DNA of 64,000 nt from CAIWTU01 sp963815135. GTDB lineage: Bacteria > Desulfobacterota > Desulfuromonadia > Geobacterales > Geobacteraceae. The notes beneath the pieces are model-generated. The model had not been told where the DNA came from. It did not search any database and saw only the letters and a program-made list of their open reading frames with translations. The translations under genes and the position numbers were made by a program. This document shows, one piece after another, positions 28,171 to 38,668 of this stretch; position 1 is the stretch's first letter; each line of letters opens with the position of its first letter. The DNA is taken from NCBI GenBank assembly GCA_963815135.1, contig CAWFFO010000011.1, positions 777,100 through 841,099 on the forward strand, given 5' to 3'.

Positions 28171-30707
28171 ATGATCGAAGCATACCTGCAACATGAAAGC
28201 GAAAGAAAATCAGAAGGTATACCCGCCAGGCCCCTTGATCCGCAACAAGTTTCAGAGCTGTGCGCTCTTCTTGAAAATCCCCCCGTGGAGAAGGAACCGT
28301 TTCTCCTCCAGCTGTTCCGGGAAAGGGTATCACCCGGCGTGGACCCGGCTGCGAAGGTCAAGGCGGAATTCCTTTCCGAAATTATAGATAACAGGAAACG
28401 TTCCCCGCTTATTTCCCGGAAAGAGGCGGTCCGTCTGCTCGGCACCATGCTGGGCGGCTACAATATCTCCCCGCTGATCGAGGCACTGAAGGATGAGGAG
28501 CTGGCGGATGAGGCTGTAAAGGCACTTTCCGGCACGATCCTGGTTTACGAGGCATTCGACGAGGTCGTTTCCCTGTCGAAAACGAATACAGCAGCGAAGA
28601 AGGTGATCAAGTCCTGGGCGAACGCCGAGTGGTTCACCGGCAAGGCCGGGGTTCCCGAGACGATAAAGGTCAAGGTTTACAAGGTGGAAGGGGAGATCAA
28701 TACCGACGATTTTTCCCCTGCAGGCGACGCCTGGAGCCGCCCGGATATCCCGCTGCATGCACTCTGCCATGGGCAAAACGCGCTTTCCCTGGGGGCTCGA
28801 AACCATCGCCAAGTTCCGCGCCGACGGCTTCCAGGTTGCTTTTGTCGGCGATGTGGTGGGCACCGGCTCCTCCCGCAAATCCGCCTGCAACAGTCGTTCT
28901 CTGGCATATCGGCAAGGATATTCCGTGCGTGCCCAACAAGAAGACGCGGCGGCGTTATCATCGGCGGCGTCATTGCCCCGATATTCTTCAACACTGCCCA
29001 GGATTCCGGTGCTCTGCCACTGAAGGCGGACGTTACCAAGATGAACACCGGCGACGTCATCGTCATCAACACGCAAAAGGAGAAATCAACGAGTGAGGAC
29101 GGGCGAACTGCTCTCCACTTTCGCTCATCGCCCCGAATACCCTTGCCGATGAATTCCGCGCCGGCGGCCGGATTCCCCTGATAATCGGCCGCGCGGTAAC
29201 CGACAAGGGCCCGCAGGCCCTCGGCCTTGGGCGCGACCGATATCTTTACTCTGCCGGACAACCCGGTTCCCGGCAAGGAGCAGGGGTACTCGCTGGCCCA
29301 GAAGATGGTCGGCAAGGCCTGCGGTGTGGCCGGCATCCTCCCCGGCACCGCCTGCGAGCCGAAGATGACCACCGTCGGCTCCCAGGACACGACCGGTCCG
29401 ATGACCGCCGATGAGCTGAAAGAGCTGGCCTGCCTCAAGTTCCTGTCGCCCATGTTCATGCAGTCGTTCTGCCATACCGCTGCATATCCGAAACCGGCCG
29501 ATGTGAAAATGCACAAGAACCTGCCCGAATTCATTACCGAGCGGGGCGGCGTCGCCCTTAAGCCGGGCGACGGCGTTATCCATTCCTGGCTGAACCGCCT
29601 GCTGCTCCCCGACACCGTCGGCACCGGCGGCGACTCCCATACCCGTTTCCCGATCGGGATTTCCTTCCCCGCCGGTTCAGGGCTGGTCGCCTTTGCCGGC
29701 GCCATGGGCTTCATGCCGCTCGACATGCCGGAATCGGTCCTGGTCCGCTTCAAGGGCAAGTTTAACCCCGGCATCACCCTGCGTGACGCGGTCAACGCCA
29801 TCCCTTACTGGGCCATCAAGACAGGGTCTTTTGACCGTGCCGAAGAAGAACAAGGTGAACATCTTCAACGGCCGCATTCTGGAGATGGAAGGGCTTCCCG
29901 ACCTTTCCGTCGAGCAGGCGTTTGAATTGACCGACGCCGCCGCCGAGCGTGCGCTGCGGCCGGCTGCATCCAGCTGTCCGAAGGAGATCGGTTGCGACTT
30001 ATCCTCCGTTCCAACGTGGCGCTGATGAAGAAGATGATCGCCGAAGGCTACCAGGATGCCGCGGACCCTGCAGAAGCGCATCGATGCCGTCAATGAATGG
30101 CTTGCCAAGCCCCAGACTTGCTCGTGGCCGACAAAAATGCCGAATATGCCGCGGTCATCGAGATCGACCTGGCCGAGATCACCGAGCCGATCCTGGCCTG
30201 TCCCGAACGATCCGGACGATGTCAAGCTCCTGTCCGAAGTAGCCGGAACACCGATCCAGGATGTCTTTCTCGGTTCCTGCATGACCAACATCGGCCACTT
30301 CCGCGCTGCCGGAGAGATCTGGAGAGGCACAGAAGTTCAATCCGGAGGTCCGGACCTGGATTTGTCCGCCGACCCGCATGGATCAGGCGACAACTCAAGG
30401 ACGAGGCTCTTTTCTCGTCTTCAGCGCGGTCGGCGCACGGATCGAAATACCGGGATGCTCGCTCTGCATGGGCAACCAGGCGCGGGTGCCCGACGGAGTC
30501 AACATGTTTTCGACCTCCACCCGCAATTTCGACAACCGGATGGGCAACGGCGCCAAGGTCTTCCTCGGCTCATCTGAACTGGCGGCAATGGTGAGCATCC
30601 TCGGAAAGATTCCGAGTGTCGAAGAGTACTTTAAGTTTTACCGGGAGAAGATCGAGCCCAAAAAAGAGGAGATATACAAATTCCTCCAATTCGATGAGAT
30701 GGGATAA
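28171..30707 (+). pseudogene. acnB: Aconitate hydratase B, interrupted by about ten or more frameshifts
   Basis: TCA-cycle aconitase/2-methylisocitrate dehydratase. Homology covers the whole protein: MIEAYLQHESERK at the start, then the HEAT-like and swivel domain (FSPAGDAWSRPDIPLHA), GDVVGTGSSRKSACNS, the catalytic domain (GTGGDSHTRFPIG), and the cluster region GCSLCMGNQARVPDG near the C-terminus. The pieces lie in all three frames, with frame changes near 28765, 28890, 28955, 29085, 29110-29225, 29825, 29950-30000, 30060-30200 and 30330-30400. Every domain is retained, which fits base-calling errors better than decay. A good Shine-Dalgarno (GGGAGGA) precedes the ATG. Confidence 0.92.
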
Positions 30708-30822
30708 AAGATCAGCAGTTGGCTGCCAGCTGCCGGATTTTGCGTCGATAATCCTTGAAGCAATTGGATAAATTAAGTATACTCATTCGGTTTTATCAAG
30801 CACATTTTACTGGGGGGTTGAG

Positions 30823-32615
30823 GTGATAGATTTTCTGGGAGATTGGAAGAGAAGTATTGTGCGGCGCTCTGACCGCTAAGGATATAGGCAGGGAAGTTGT
30901 TCTCATGGGTTGGGTAATGCGCCGTCGCGACCATGGCGATTTGATTTTCATTGATCTGCGCGACCGCGATGGTCTGGCCCAGATCGTTTTTGATCCGGAA
31001 AATAACCCCGAAGCCCATGGAAAGGCGGAAACAGTCAGGAACGAATTCGTCTCGGGATAAAAGGGAAGGTGCCCCACGGCCGGAAGGGACGGTTAACCCC
31101 AATCTGAAGACCGGAGAGGTAGAAATAATCGTGTCGGAGTGCAAGATGCTCAACCGTTCCAAGCCGCTTCCTTTCACCCTGGACGAATATGTCGACGTGG
31201 CTGAAAATATCCGGCTGAAGCACCGCTACCTGGATCTCCGGCGTCCAGACCTTGCAGAACAACATGATTCTCCGTTCGAAGGTGACCCAGATTACCCGGA
31301 AATACCTGACGGAGAACAATTTCCTCGGAGCTTGAAACGCCTTTTCTCACCAAATCCACCCCGGAAGGCGCCCGGGATTTCCTTGTCCCTTCCCGGATCA
31401 ATCAGGGGAGTTTCTATGCGCTGCCCCAATCTCCCCAGATTTTCAAGCAGATACTGATGGTTTCCGGTTTCGACCGGTATTTCCAGGTGGTGCGATGCTT
31501 CCGCGATGAAGACCTGCGGGCCGACCGGCAGCCGGAATTCACCCAGATCGACTGCGAGATGTCGTTTATCGACCGGGAGGATATCATTACCGTCATGGAA
31601 GGGCTTATTGCCGAATATCTTCAGGGAGGCAATCGGCGCTGAAGTTCAGCTTCCCATGCCCCGAATGACCTATGCCGAGGCGATTCGCCAGATTCGGGGT
31701 GGACAATCCGGATCTCCGCTTCGGGCTTGAACTGGTGGAACTGTCCGAAATCGTCAAAGAATGCCGGATTCAAGGTCTTTGCCGATGTCGTGGCCGGTGG
31801 CGGGATCGTCAAGGGGCTCAATGCCAAGGGCTGTGCCGGCATGTCCCGCAAGGAGATAGACGATCTGACCGAATTTACGAAGATATACGGAGCAAAGGGC
31901 CTGGCATATGTAAAAGTGACCGTCGGAGGGCTGGCAGTCGCCCATTGCCAAATTCTTCACGCCCGAGGAAATAGACGAGATGAACAAGGCATTTGCCGCC
32001 AAGGAAGGGGATCTGCTGCTGTTTCGTCGCCGACAAGCCGAAAATAGTCAACGATTCGCTGGGCAGGCTGCGCAATCATCTGGCCAAAATCCTCGGGCTG
32101 CTCGACAAACAGCTTTCAACTTCGTATGGATAACCGATTTCCCTCTGCTCGAATGGGATGATGACGGAAAAAGATGGGCGGCGGTGCATCATCCATTTAC
32201 CGCTCCCATGGACGAAGATCTCGGAATACATGGAGGCGACCCGGGACGTTGCCGCGCCAAGGCCTACGACCTGGTGTTGAACGGCAACGAGATCGGCGGG
32301 GGAAGCATCAGGATCCATCAGGAAAAAATCCAGTCGCTCATGTTCAAAATGCTCGGGCTTTCGGAGGAAAACGCGCGGGAAAAATTCGGCTTCCTTCTCG
32401 ACGCGCTCGAATACGGCACTCCACCCCATGGCGGCATCGCCTTCGGCATGGACCGCCTGATCATGCTGATGACCGGAAGCGAATCGATCCGCGACGTTAT
32501 CGCCTTCCCCAAAACCCAGAAAGGTGCATGTCTCATGTCGGAGGCTCCGTCGGACGTCGATCCGGCCCAGTTGAAGGAACTTGGATTGCGGCTGTCGGCA
32601 AAGGCCTCGCAATAA
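30823..32615 (+). pseudogene. aspS: Aspartyl-tRNA synthetase, interrupted by several frameshifts
   Basis: Bacterial-type AspRS with an inserted GAD domain. GTG at 30823 after GGGGGG starts VIDFLGDWKR. The anticodon-binding OB domain (VLMGWVMRRRDHGDLIFIDL), motif 2 region (QVVRCFRDEDLRADRQPEFTQ), insertion domain, and motif 3 (GGIAFGMDRLIMLMTGS) are all recognisable in order. At least eight frame changes lie between about 30850 and 32075; the final 500 bp are in one frame. It is normally an essential enzyme and no second copy is visible, so sequence error is the likely cause. Confidence 0.92.
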
Positions 32616-32645
32616 TATTTTGATTGATTAATATTAAACAGGGAA

Positions 32646-32666
32646 GGGGGCTTCAGGCCCCCTTTT
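32646..32666 (+). terminator. Rho-independent terminator after aspS
   Basis: GGGGGC/GCCCCC stem with a short loop and TTTT, 31 bp after aspS. It overlaps the stop codon of the convergent trmL gene. Confidence 0.85.
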
Positions 32667-33174
32667 CGTTTATGTCCGACGGGAATTCGGATTCCTTTGA
32701 ACCGCCGCTCAATCTGCCCGCCTGCCGGAGCGCCTCGTACAGCACTATGCCGGCGGCAGTCGAAAGGTTGAGACTCCTCACTTTGCCGAAAATCGGGATC
32801 CGGATGGTCCAATCCCGGTTTTCTTCCAGCAATTTCTCCGGAAGACCCTGAGTTTCCTTTCCGAAGACAACAAAATCCCCTTCCTTGAATTCCGCTTCCA
32901 CGTATGATCTCTCCGCTTTCTTGCTGGTGAAGAAAAAACGGCCGTCCGGATAGCTTTGCCTCAATTCGTCGAAATTTTGCCAGTAGCGGACCTCCACTTC
33001 CTGCCAGTAGTCGAGGCCGGCTCTTTTCAGCGCCCGGTCGTCGGTGGAAAAACCCAGTTTTCCCACCAGGTGCAGGACGGTACGGGTCGCGCCGCAGAGA
33101 CGGGCGATATTGCCGGTGTTGGGAGGAATTTCCGGTTCTATGAGTACGATGTGAAAAGGTTTGAATAAATTCAT
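32653..33174 (-). CDS. trmL: tRNA (cytidine/uridine-34 2'-O)-methyltransferase TrmL (SPOUT)
   Basis: 173 residues. The SPOUT knot motifs are present: EPEIPPNTGNIARLCGAT, FGKETQGLP and NLSTAAGIVLYEALRQ. Family members methylate the wobble ribose of tRNA-Leu isoacceptors using S-adenosylmethionine. Its 5' end is 45 bp from the 3' end of the adenosyltransferase gene in the same direction, so they may form a two-gene operon. Frame intact. Confidence 0.92.
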   Translation of the reverse strand: MNLFKPFHIVLIEPEIPPNTGNIARLCGATRTVLHLVGKLGFSTDDRALKRAGLDYWQEVEVRYWQNFDELRQSYPDGRFFFTSKKAERSYVEAEFKEGDFVVFGKETQGLPEKLLEENRDWTIRIPIFGKVRSLNLSTAAGIVLYEALRQAGRLSGGSKESEFPSDINEKGA

Positions 33175-33219
33175 AAATCGGAGGCTTTCGGGGCTTGTGT
33201 GATTAATGCTGTTTTTGAA

Positions 33220-33750
33220 TTATTTCTCGATGCCGATTCGGGCAGTAACGCCTGCCTTGAAGTAATGCTTGATCTCCCGCATCTCGGTTACCAGGTCCGC
33301 CGCTTCGATGACCCTTTCATGGGCGTATCTGCCGGTCAATACCAGTTCAACGGTAGCGGGTTTCCTGCGAATGAGTTCAAGAACGTCATCCACGGAAACC
33401 AGGCCGTAATGAATGGCGTAATTTATTTCATCCAGTATAACGAGGTCATAACGTTTGCCGGTTACAGCCTCGGTGGCTGTAGATAAAGCCTCGCCGGCCA
33501 GACTGATGTCCTCGGCATCGGGATTATCCTTTCTTGTCCATCCCGACCTTCCTGTCTGGATAATCTCCAGAAACGGGGAAAGCATTGCAGCCGCCAGCTG
33601 TTCGCCGTACGGCCCGCCACCCTTCATGAACTGGATCACGCAAACCTTGAAATTCCGTCCGACCGCACGCAGCGCCAAGCCAAGGGCGCATGTCGTCTTC
33701 CCCTTGCCGTTGCCGGTGTAAACCTGTACCAGCCCTTTTTCCAGTTTCAT
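33220..33750 (-). CDS. cobO: Cob(I)yrinic acid a,c-diamide adenosyltransferase (CobO/BtuR)
   Basis: 176 residues. The P-loop reads GNGKGKTT near the N-terminus, followed by the family segments KVCVIQFMKGG and DLVILDEINYAIHYGL. It adds the adenosyl group to corrinoids during cobalamin synthesis or salvage. No other cob genes are near. Starts at 33750 and points toward trmL. Confidence 0.94.
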   Translation of the reverse strand: MKLEKGLVQVYTGNGKGKTTCALGLALRAVGRNFKVCVIQFMKGGGPYGEQLAAAMLSPFLEIIQTGRSGWTRKDNPDAEDISLAGEALSTATEAVTGKRYDLVILDEINYAIHYGLVSVDDVLELIRRKPATVELVLTGRYAHERVIEAADLVTEMREIKHYFKAGVTARIGIEK

Positions 33751-33909
33751 ATCATACCTTCCGTAAATAGTGCCGTTTTTATAACAGGGAGTCGAAGAGG
33801 TGTCAAGGATGTTGGCCGGAACGGCCTGCGGTGAGATTATTCTCTGCGAAGGAAATAGTAAACCGGCTTGACAGGAGAGGGCTGTTCTGTTATTCAGTTA
33901 ACATATTCC

Positions 33910-33984
33910 GGGCGATTAACTCAGCGGGAGAGTGCTACCTTCACACGGTAGAAGTCACTGGTTCGATCCCAGTATCGCCCACCA
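33910..33984 (+). tRNA. tRNA-Val (anticodon CAC)
   Basis: Full cloverleaf: 7-bp acceptor GGGCGAT/ATCGCCC, D stem ACTC/GAGT, anticodon stem CTACC/GGTAG with loop TTCACAC (anticodon CAC, reads GUG), T stem ACTGG/CCAGT with loop TTCGATC, and an encoded ACCA end. Followed directly by a terminator. No integrase or duplicated 3' end was seen next to it. Confidence 0.95.
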
Positions 33985-33993
33985 AAAAAAACA

Positions 33994-34022
33994 GGGGGTG
34001 GCCATTCCGGCTACCCCCTTTT
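33994..34022 (+). terminator. Rho-independent terminator of the tRNA-Val transcript
   Basis: Ten-bp stem GGGGGTGGCC/GGCTACCCCC (one wobble) with a 5-nt loop, followed by TTTT. Confidence 0.9.
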
Positions 34023-34044
34023 CAGTTTAAAGTTTTATACTGCC

Positions 34045-35313
34045 TCACTTTGTCCCGGCTTTGGCATTTCGCTTTACGATGTCATTAGCTGTTGCGATGT
34101 AATCCTCAAGGTAGTTTCCGTTTTTGCCGCTTTTTTTGACAGTGAAGCGATTCCCGGCAGACCCGCGATCTTCAGTTGATTTGGCCCCACTTTTACCTCT
34201 GGTAACAATCTTGCCGCTATCAATGTCCATCGGCGGTGCAACTGTCAGATATATTGTGCTAATTGTGCCGTTGTCCAGGACTGTGACTGATGAATCGCAG
34301 GCATTCCTGTCCGGAAGCGCTTCAATTACCCATTCCTCGCCTTCCTTTTCCAGTGAAACGAATTTCGCATTCTTTAAGGAGAAATTGGGCGCATATTTCC
34401 CGGTCGCGGGGAGCCTTATGAAAACTTTAACCCTTGTTTTGCCGTCCGAAAGGGCAACGGCAGGTTCCTGCCTGATGCCCGGCATTGATGCCTTGCCAAA
34501 GAGAGCCGTAAAGGCCTTGAGTGATCTTTCTCCGGTGTACTCACGGAACAAATCCAATACACTTTTATAGACAACTGATTTCCCGCCTGTGGAAAATGCT
34601 GATGAAGAAATGGGGGTATTTTGTGTTTCAGGTATGTTTCTCTCAGCCGTTTCCGTCGTTATTGCTTCGCCTGAATGCGATCCGGGTTCGTCCGGGCTTT
34701 GTTCCGGAGACGCCTTCTTGATAGTGGCCTCTTCTGAGTCGGAGGGGAGGCTAACTCCAGTTGGTCCGGGATAATGCGTCTCCGTTCCGGCCTCTGAGCC
34801 GGACGAAACCGTATTGGAGGCTGACTGATCAGGCGTTGTTATCGAGCCCGGTGAGCCGGAGCCGATATCTGAAGAAATGTTTCCGGAATTGTCGGGGTTC
34901 AACACCTGCGTCTGAACATCAAGTCTGGCGCCGTTACCGTTGATGACATTGGCGGATAGAGAAAGGATTTTACCGCTGCCGCCGGCAACGGTACTGAAAT
35001 AAATGGTTGCTATGACACCGGACCCTGCAATGGGACTGGCCTTTACTGCGGCGATATGGATATTACCCGGCACATTCGGGTTAACCACCATCATTGCCCC
35101 TGAAATCAATCCGCCCTGAACAATCCGGGGTGACGACAGGGAAGCGGAGTCGTAGTTTATTGCGACATCAATACCTGCAACATCCACAAGACCTATACCC
35201 TGCAGGGAATAGACTCCATTTCCCGACGAGGAAATGATCAATGTTGCTCCAAATGCCGTTTCGGAGAAGGATATGAGAAGAAATATTATTAAAAATCTAA
35301 ATGAAGTGCACAT
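34045..35313 (-). CDS. Secreted cohesin-domain protein
   Basis: 422 residues. Signal peptide (SFRFLIIFLLISFSETAFGA), then a cohesin-like beta domain at about 25-150 (GLVDVAGIDVAINYDSASLS, a run typical of cohesins, then GSGVIATIYFSTV). A long Ser/Glu/Pro-rich low-complexity linker follows (about 150-245), then a second folded region with no recognised family and a basic C-terminus. Last gene of a minus-strand operon, 6 bp after the lipoprotein gene. The pairing with the dockerin-like tail encoded upstream suggests a surface assembly. Confidence 0.7.
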   Translation of the reverse strand: MCTSFRFLIIFLLISFSETAFGATLIISSSGNGVYSLQGIGLVDVAGIDVAINYDSASLSSPRIVQGGLISGAMMVVNPNVPGNIHIAAVKASPIAGSGVIATIYFSTVAGGSGKILSLSANVINGNGARLDVQTQVLNPDNSGNISSDIGSGSPGSITTPDQSASNTVSSGSEAGTETHYPGPTGVSLPSDSEEATIKKASPEQSPDEPGSHSGEAITTETAERNIPETQNTPISSSAFSTGGKSVVYKSVLDLFREYTGERSLKAFTALFGKASMPGIRQEPAVALSDGKTRVKVFIRLPATGKYAPNFSLKNAKFVSLEKEGEEWVIEALPDRNACDSSVTVLDNGTISTIYLTVAPPMDIDSGKIVTRGKSGAKSTEDRGSAGNRFTVKKSGKNGNYLEDYIATANDIVKRNAKAGTK

Positions 35314-35319
35314 AAAAAA

Positions 35320-35856
35320 TTATTTCAAATCAACTGACAGGGCTGGGGTCAATCCGCTGATTTCGATTACATCTGTAACCGTGCCGCTGATCGGGTCGAC
35401 TGTCGAGCTGGATGAGCTGAAATCGGAAAGACCGAATTCTGATGCGGCTGGCGAAACGCCTTTAACCAGATCGCAGGTGACCGTGGCAAATTCTCCTGTA
35501 TTGAACCCCCCGGTCTTGACCACATATACTTTAACCGTGGCGGGTGCGGATGAAGTAGCAGGTGTATAGAACCCCTGTGCGAGTACCGCGCCTGTAGCGC
35601 TTCCGGAGGCCTGGACAACCCCACCGCTCGTATTTCCATTCGCATCCGCTGCGACCGCTACCCCGGCCGGAAGGGTAAGCGTTACCTGGACTCCGTTTAC
35701 GGGTTGCGAAGATGGCGTGCCCTGGGTGCTCAGATATACTACTGCCTGTGTGGGTGCAGCGCTGCTATTTCCGGTTCCTCCGCCTCCGCTGCCGCAGCCG
35801 GCAAGGGTGAGTGCTGATACAGTGCAGATAAGAAGCTTCATCATCTTTTTTTTCAA
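35320..35856 (-). CDS. Lipoprotein with cohesin-like beta domain
   Basis: 178 residues. Lipoprotein signal with lipobox LAGC near residue 21, then a Gly/Ser linker and one beta-rich domain (VNGVQVTLTLPAGVAV, VKVYVVKTGGFNTGEFATVTC) that resembles the cohesin fold weakly. It lies 61 bp after the Ig-repeat/dockerin gene and 6 bp before the secreted cohesin protein. A lipid-anchored partner for the dockerin-like protein is a reasonable inference but not proven. Confidence 0.6.
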   Translation of the reverse strand: MKKKMMKLLICTVSALTLAGCGSGGGGTGNSSAAPTQAVVYLSTQGTPSSQPVNGVQVTLTLPAGVAVAADANGNTSGGVVQASGSATGAVLAQGFYTPATSSAPATVKVYVVKTGGFNTGEFATVTCDLVKGVSPAASEFGLSDFSSSSSTVDPISGTVTDVIEISGLTPALSVDLK

Positions 35857-35917
35857 TTCAGGTTCCTCCGGGTTAATGTGACCATTCGATATGAAATCTG
35901 TGAGTTGTGATCCGGAA

Positions 35918-38596
35918 TTACAAATTCAACAATCCCACTACCTTTAACAAAATAACCAGAACATCTCCGACATTGATTTTACCGTCCGGCTGCGGCTTGC
36001 CGTTGATCAGGGGCGCAACGTCTCCGGCGGCCATCTGCTGTTGAGTCGGCGAAGTAACGCCGGCTGCGATGCGCAGGGCAATCAAAGCGTCGTTGAGATT
36101 GGTATCGGCACCGCTGCCTTCGAGATCTCCATACGGAGGGGCGGTGGTGAAGGTCCAGGATTTGCCGCCAGTCATGGCGATATTGTAGATGTCCCTGACT
36201 CCGGTGGTCACGTTTGCAGTGTACGTACTGCTGTACGTGAGCGGCGCAGCCGGAGTGAAGGTGGCGGTATAGTTAGACGAATCGTAGCTTACCGATCCCG
36301 CAATTGTTCCGCCTGTGGAATCACTCACAGTAAAAGTGGTTGCGTTGATGGTCGAGCTGTCCATTACCTTGCTGAAGACAACTGTGACATGGCTGTTGAT
36401 GGAAGCGACGAGCGATCCGTCAGCCGGTGCCGATGAGTTGACCGCAGGCGGAGTCGGGTCCGGAATCGGTAAGGTGTCAAATGTCCAGCTGTATGGAGAT
36501 GCAATATGGTTTCCTGCCAGGTCCGTCACATCAGTGGTGATGGTCGCGGTGTAGGTACTGCCATACGTGAGCGGCGCGGACGGAATGAAGGTTGCGGTAT
36601 TGTTGGCGGAGTTATAACTTACCGACCCTGTCACGGTGCCCGAGGCGTCTCTTAACGTGAAAGTGGCTTTGTTGACGGTTGAGCTGTTAACAGCCTCGCT
36701 GAATGAAACGGTTACCGCGCTGTTGATGGAAACGCCGGTGTTCCCGCCGGCCGGTGACGTAGCGCTGACCGTGGGCGGGGTCGTATCCGGAGCCGGGCCT
36801 GTGACGAAGGTCCATGTGTGCGGGGATGCCATATGATTTCCCGCTTGGTCTGTTACATCGGTGGTGACTGTGGCTGTGTACGTGGTGGCGTACTGGAGCG
36901 CGGCCGGTGTGAAGGTGGCGATGTGGGTTGTAGTGTCGTAGTTGAGTGATCCCGCGATTGCTCCGGAAGCGTCGCTTACCGTGAAGGAAGTGCTGGTTAT
37001 GGTCGAGCCGTCCATGGCCTCGCTGAAAGAGACGCCGATTACGGTATCGACCGGGACGTCTGTGGCCGAACCGGACGGACTGGTGAAGCTGACAGTGGGC
37101 GGCGTCGTGTCCGGTGCCGGTGTTGTCGTGAAAGTCCAGGAGTATTGAGTGGCCATGGCGGTGCCCGCCAGGTTCCTGACCCCGGAGGTGATAACGGCGG
37201 TATACGTGACGTCATTGGCGAGGCTGGAGGCCGGAGTGAAAACAGCGGTGTTGGCGGCCGCGTTGTAGGTGACGGTTCCGGTAACTGCACCGCCCGGTCC
37301 GGTCAGGGTAAAGGTGGAGTTATCCAGGCTGTTCAGGTCCATCGGGCCGTTGAAAGTCGCGCTGATGCCGGTGCCTGTCGCCACTTCGGTCGCGCCGTCA
37401 GCCGGGCTGGTGGATGTTACATACGGCGGATTTACATCGAGATCAGTGGTAAAGCTCCAGGTCTTGGCTGACAGTGGATTGCCTGACAGATCCGTTACAC
37501 CGCTTGTTACCGTCACGGTATAGGTGGTGTTGTGGTTCAACATCGCCGATGGGGTAAAAGTTGCGGTATTTGAAGACGGATCGTAACTGAGCGTTCCGCT
37601 GACAGGTCCCGAGGGGCTCTGAACGGTAAAGGAGTCGGCAGTGATGGTAGCGCTGTTCATTATTGAGTTGAAAGCCGCTGATATGATGCTGCTGGTGGGA
37701 ATATTGGTTCCCGCGACGGCAGGGGTTGTGGAAATAACCACAGGCGGTCCGTTATAATTGATGGAATACCCGCTTTTAGCTGCATCATTAGCGTTTGTAT
37801 CGTTTGTCCAGTTAATACCTTCACCCTGGTTCGCAGCGCTGCACCAGCCGTAGGCGTTGATTGCCGCTGTTGACGCAATGCCGGTGAAGCTGAAATCGAT
37901 CTTTGCAGCGCCGTCATCTACCAGAGGCACCGGATTATTGTTACTATCTAAAAGCTGACCCTTTTTTATGTTCCCGACATAGAGATCAATGAACATAAGA
38001 TATTCGGCTGTCGAATTATCGGTGGTATCTTGCCCAACGAATAGTGGCAGATTTCCTTGACCTTGTCCTGTAGCGTCCGGAGCAGGCTTTTTTACCTGGG
38101 GTCCATACAAAAAGTCGTTCTTTGTGAAGGTTTCATCTATTCCGGTCACATGAGCAACGTCCGATGCAATTCCGGGGTTCGTCGATCCCACGGGAGATGG
38201 CGTCCACGTATACCCGCCAGAAGTAATGTGCAGCGAGAAATCATCGGAGATCGGCCCTTTCACCGATACGAGAAGGATTATGTCGTTATCGAAACCACGA
38301 CCGCCAGTATTCGTGACATATAACGTTCCTGACGCGTTAGTGCTGGTGGTTCCAGCCGAGGTCACATCACCTCCGGTTGTTGTGGAACTCAACTTGAGTT
38401 CGTTTACGCCCCCGCCGTCACCCTTGATGTAATAGGTGTTCGAAGGACCGCCATATGCCGCGCCGTCCATGTCGTATTTGACGCCACTGTCATTTGAAAC
38501 GCTGATAAAATTATGGTTGGTTGTTACCAGCGCCGCAAATGACGTACTGCAGGATAAGCAAATAGCCAGAAACACTATCAAGAATATATTTCTCAA
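35918..38596 (-). CDS. Multi-Ig (Big_5-type) protein with dockerin-like C-terminus
   Basis: 892 residues: signal peptide (RNIFLIVFLAICLSCSTSFA), a unique N-terminal module to about residue 285, five tandem Ig-like repeats of about 107 residues each carrying STSPADGATEVA-type starts and TYTVTVTSGVTDLSGN-type ends, then a C-terminal duplicated Ca-site region (GDLEGSG..., DGKINVGDVLVILLK) resembling dockerin. The N-terminal module is clearly homologous to the PEP-CTERM protein at 43.75 kb. Expected outside the cell or on its surface; it heads the cohesin-containing genes. Tandem repeats also show at DNA level. Confidence 0.75.
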   Translation of the reverse strand: MRNIFLIVFLAICLSCSTSFAALVTTNHNFISVSNDSGVKYDMDGAAYGGPSNTYYIKGDGGGVNELKLSSTTTGGDVTSAGTTSTNASGTLYVTNTGGRGFDNDIILLVSVKGPISDDFSLHITSGGYTWTPSPVGSTNPGIASDVAHVTGIDETFTKNDFLYGPQVKKPAPDATGQGQGNLPLFVGQDTTDNSTAEYLMFIDLYVGNIKKGQLLDSNNNPVPLVDDGAAKIDFSFTGIASTAAINAYGWCSAANQGEGINWTNDTNANDAAKSGYSINYNGPPVVISTTPAVAGTNIPTSSIISAAFNSIMNSATITADSFTVQSPSGPVSGTLSYDPSSNTATFTPSAMLNHNTTYTVTVTSGVTDLSGNPLSAKTWSFTTDLDVNPPYVTSTSPADGATEVATGTGISATFNGPMDLNSLDNSTFTLTGPGGAVTGTVTYNAAANTAVFTPASSLANDVTYTAVITSGVRNLAGTAMATQYSWTFTTTPAPDTTPPTVSFTSPSGSATDVPVDTVIGVSFSEAMDGSTITSTSFTVSDASGAIAGSLNYDTTTHIATFTPAALQYATTYTATVTTDVTDQAGNHMASPHTWTFVTGPAPDTTPPTVSATSPAGGNTGVSINSAVTVSFSEAVNSSTVNKATFTLRDASGTVTGSVSYNSANNTATFIPSAPLTYGSTYTATITTDVTDLAGNHIASPYSWTFDTLPIPDPTPPAVNSSAPADGSLVASINSHVTVVFSKVMDSSTINATTFTVSDSTGGTIAGSVSYDSSNYTATFTPAAPLTYSSTYTANVTTGVRDIYNIAMTGGKSWTFTTAPPYGDLEGSGADTNLNDALIALRIAAGVTSPTQQQMAAGDVAPLINGKPQPDGKINVGDVLVILLKVVGLLNL

Positions 38597-38668
38597 AGTG
38601 CCCTCCCTTTACATGGATTAATACAATTGAATTGGCAGCGTATATATCGTTATTGTCAGGATGAAATC

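Noticed and set aside
28171..32615. Many short separate genes in 28.1-32.6 kb
   Set aside because: All the open frames in the coding sense are pieces of acnB or aspS in shifted frames and align consecutively to those two proteins.
33910..34045. tRNA-Val as an integration site of a genomic island
   Set aside because: No integrase gene and no second copy of the tRNA 3' end were seen nearby.
35320..38600. Plus-strand open frames opposite the Ig-repeat and lipoprotein genes
   Set aside because: They are mirror images of repetitive coding sequence, have no ribosome binding sites and show no family features.
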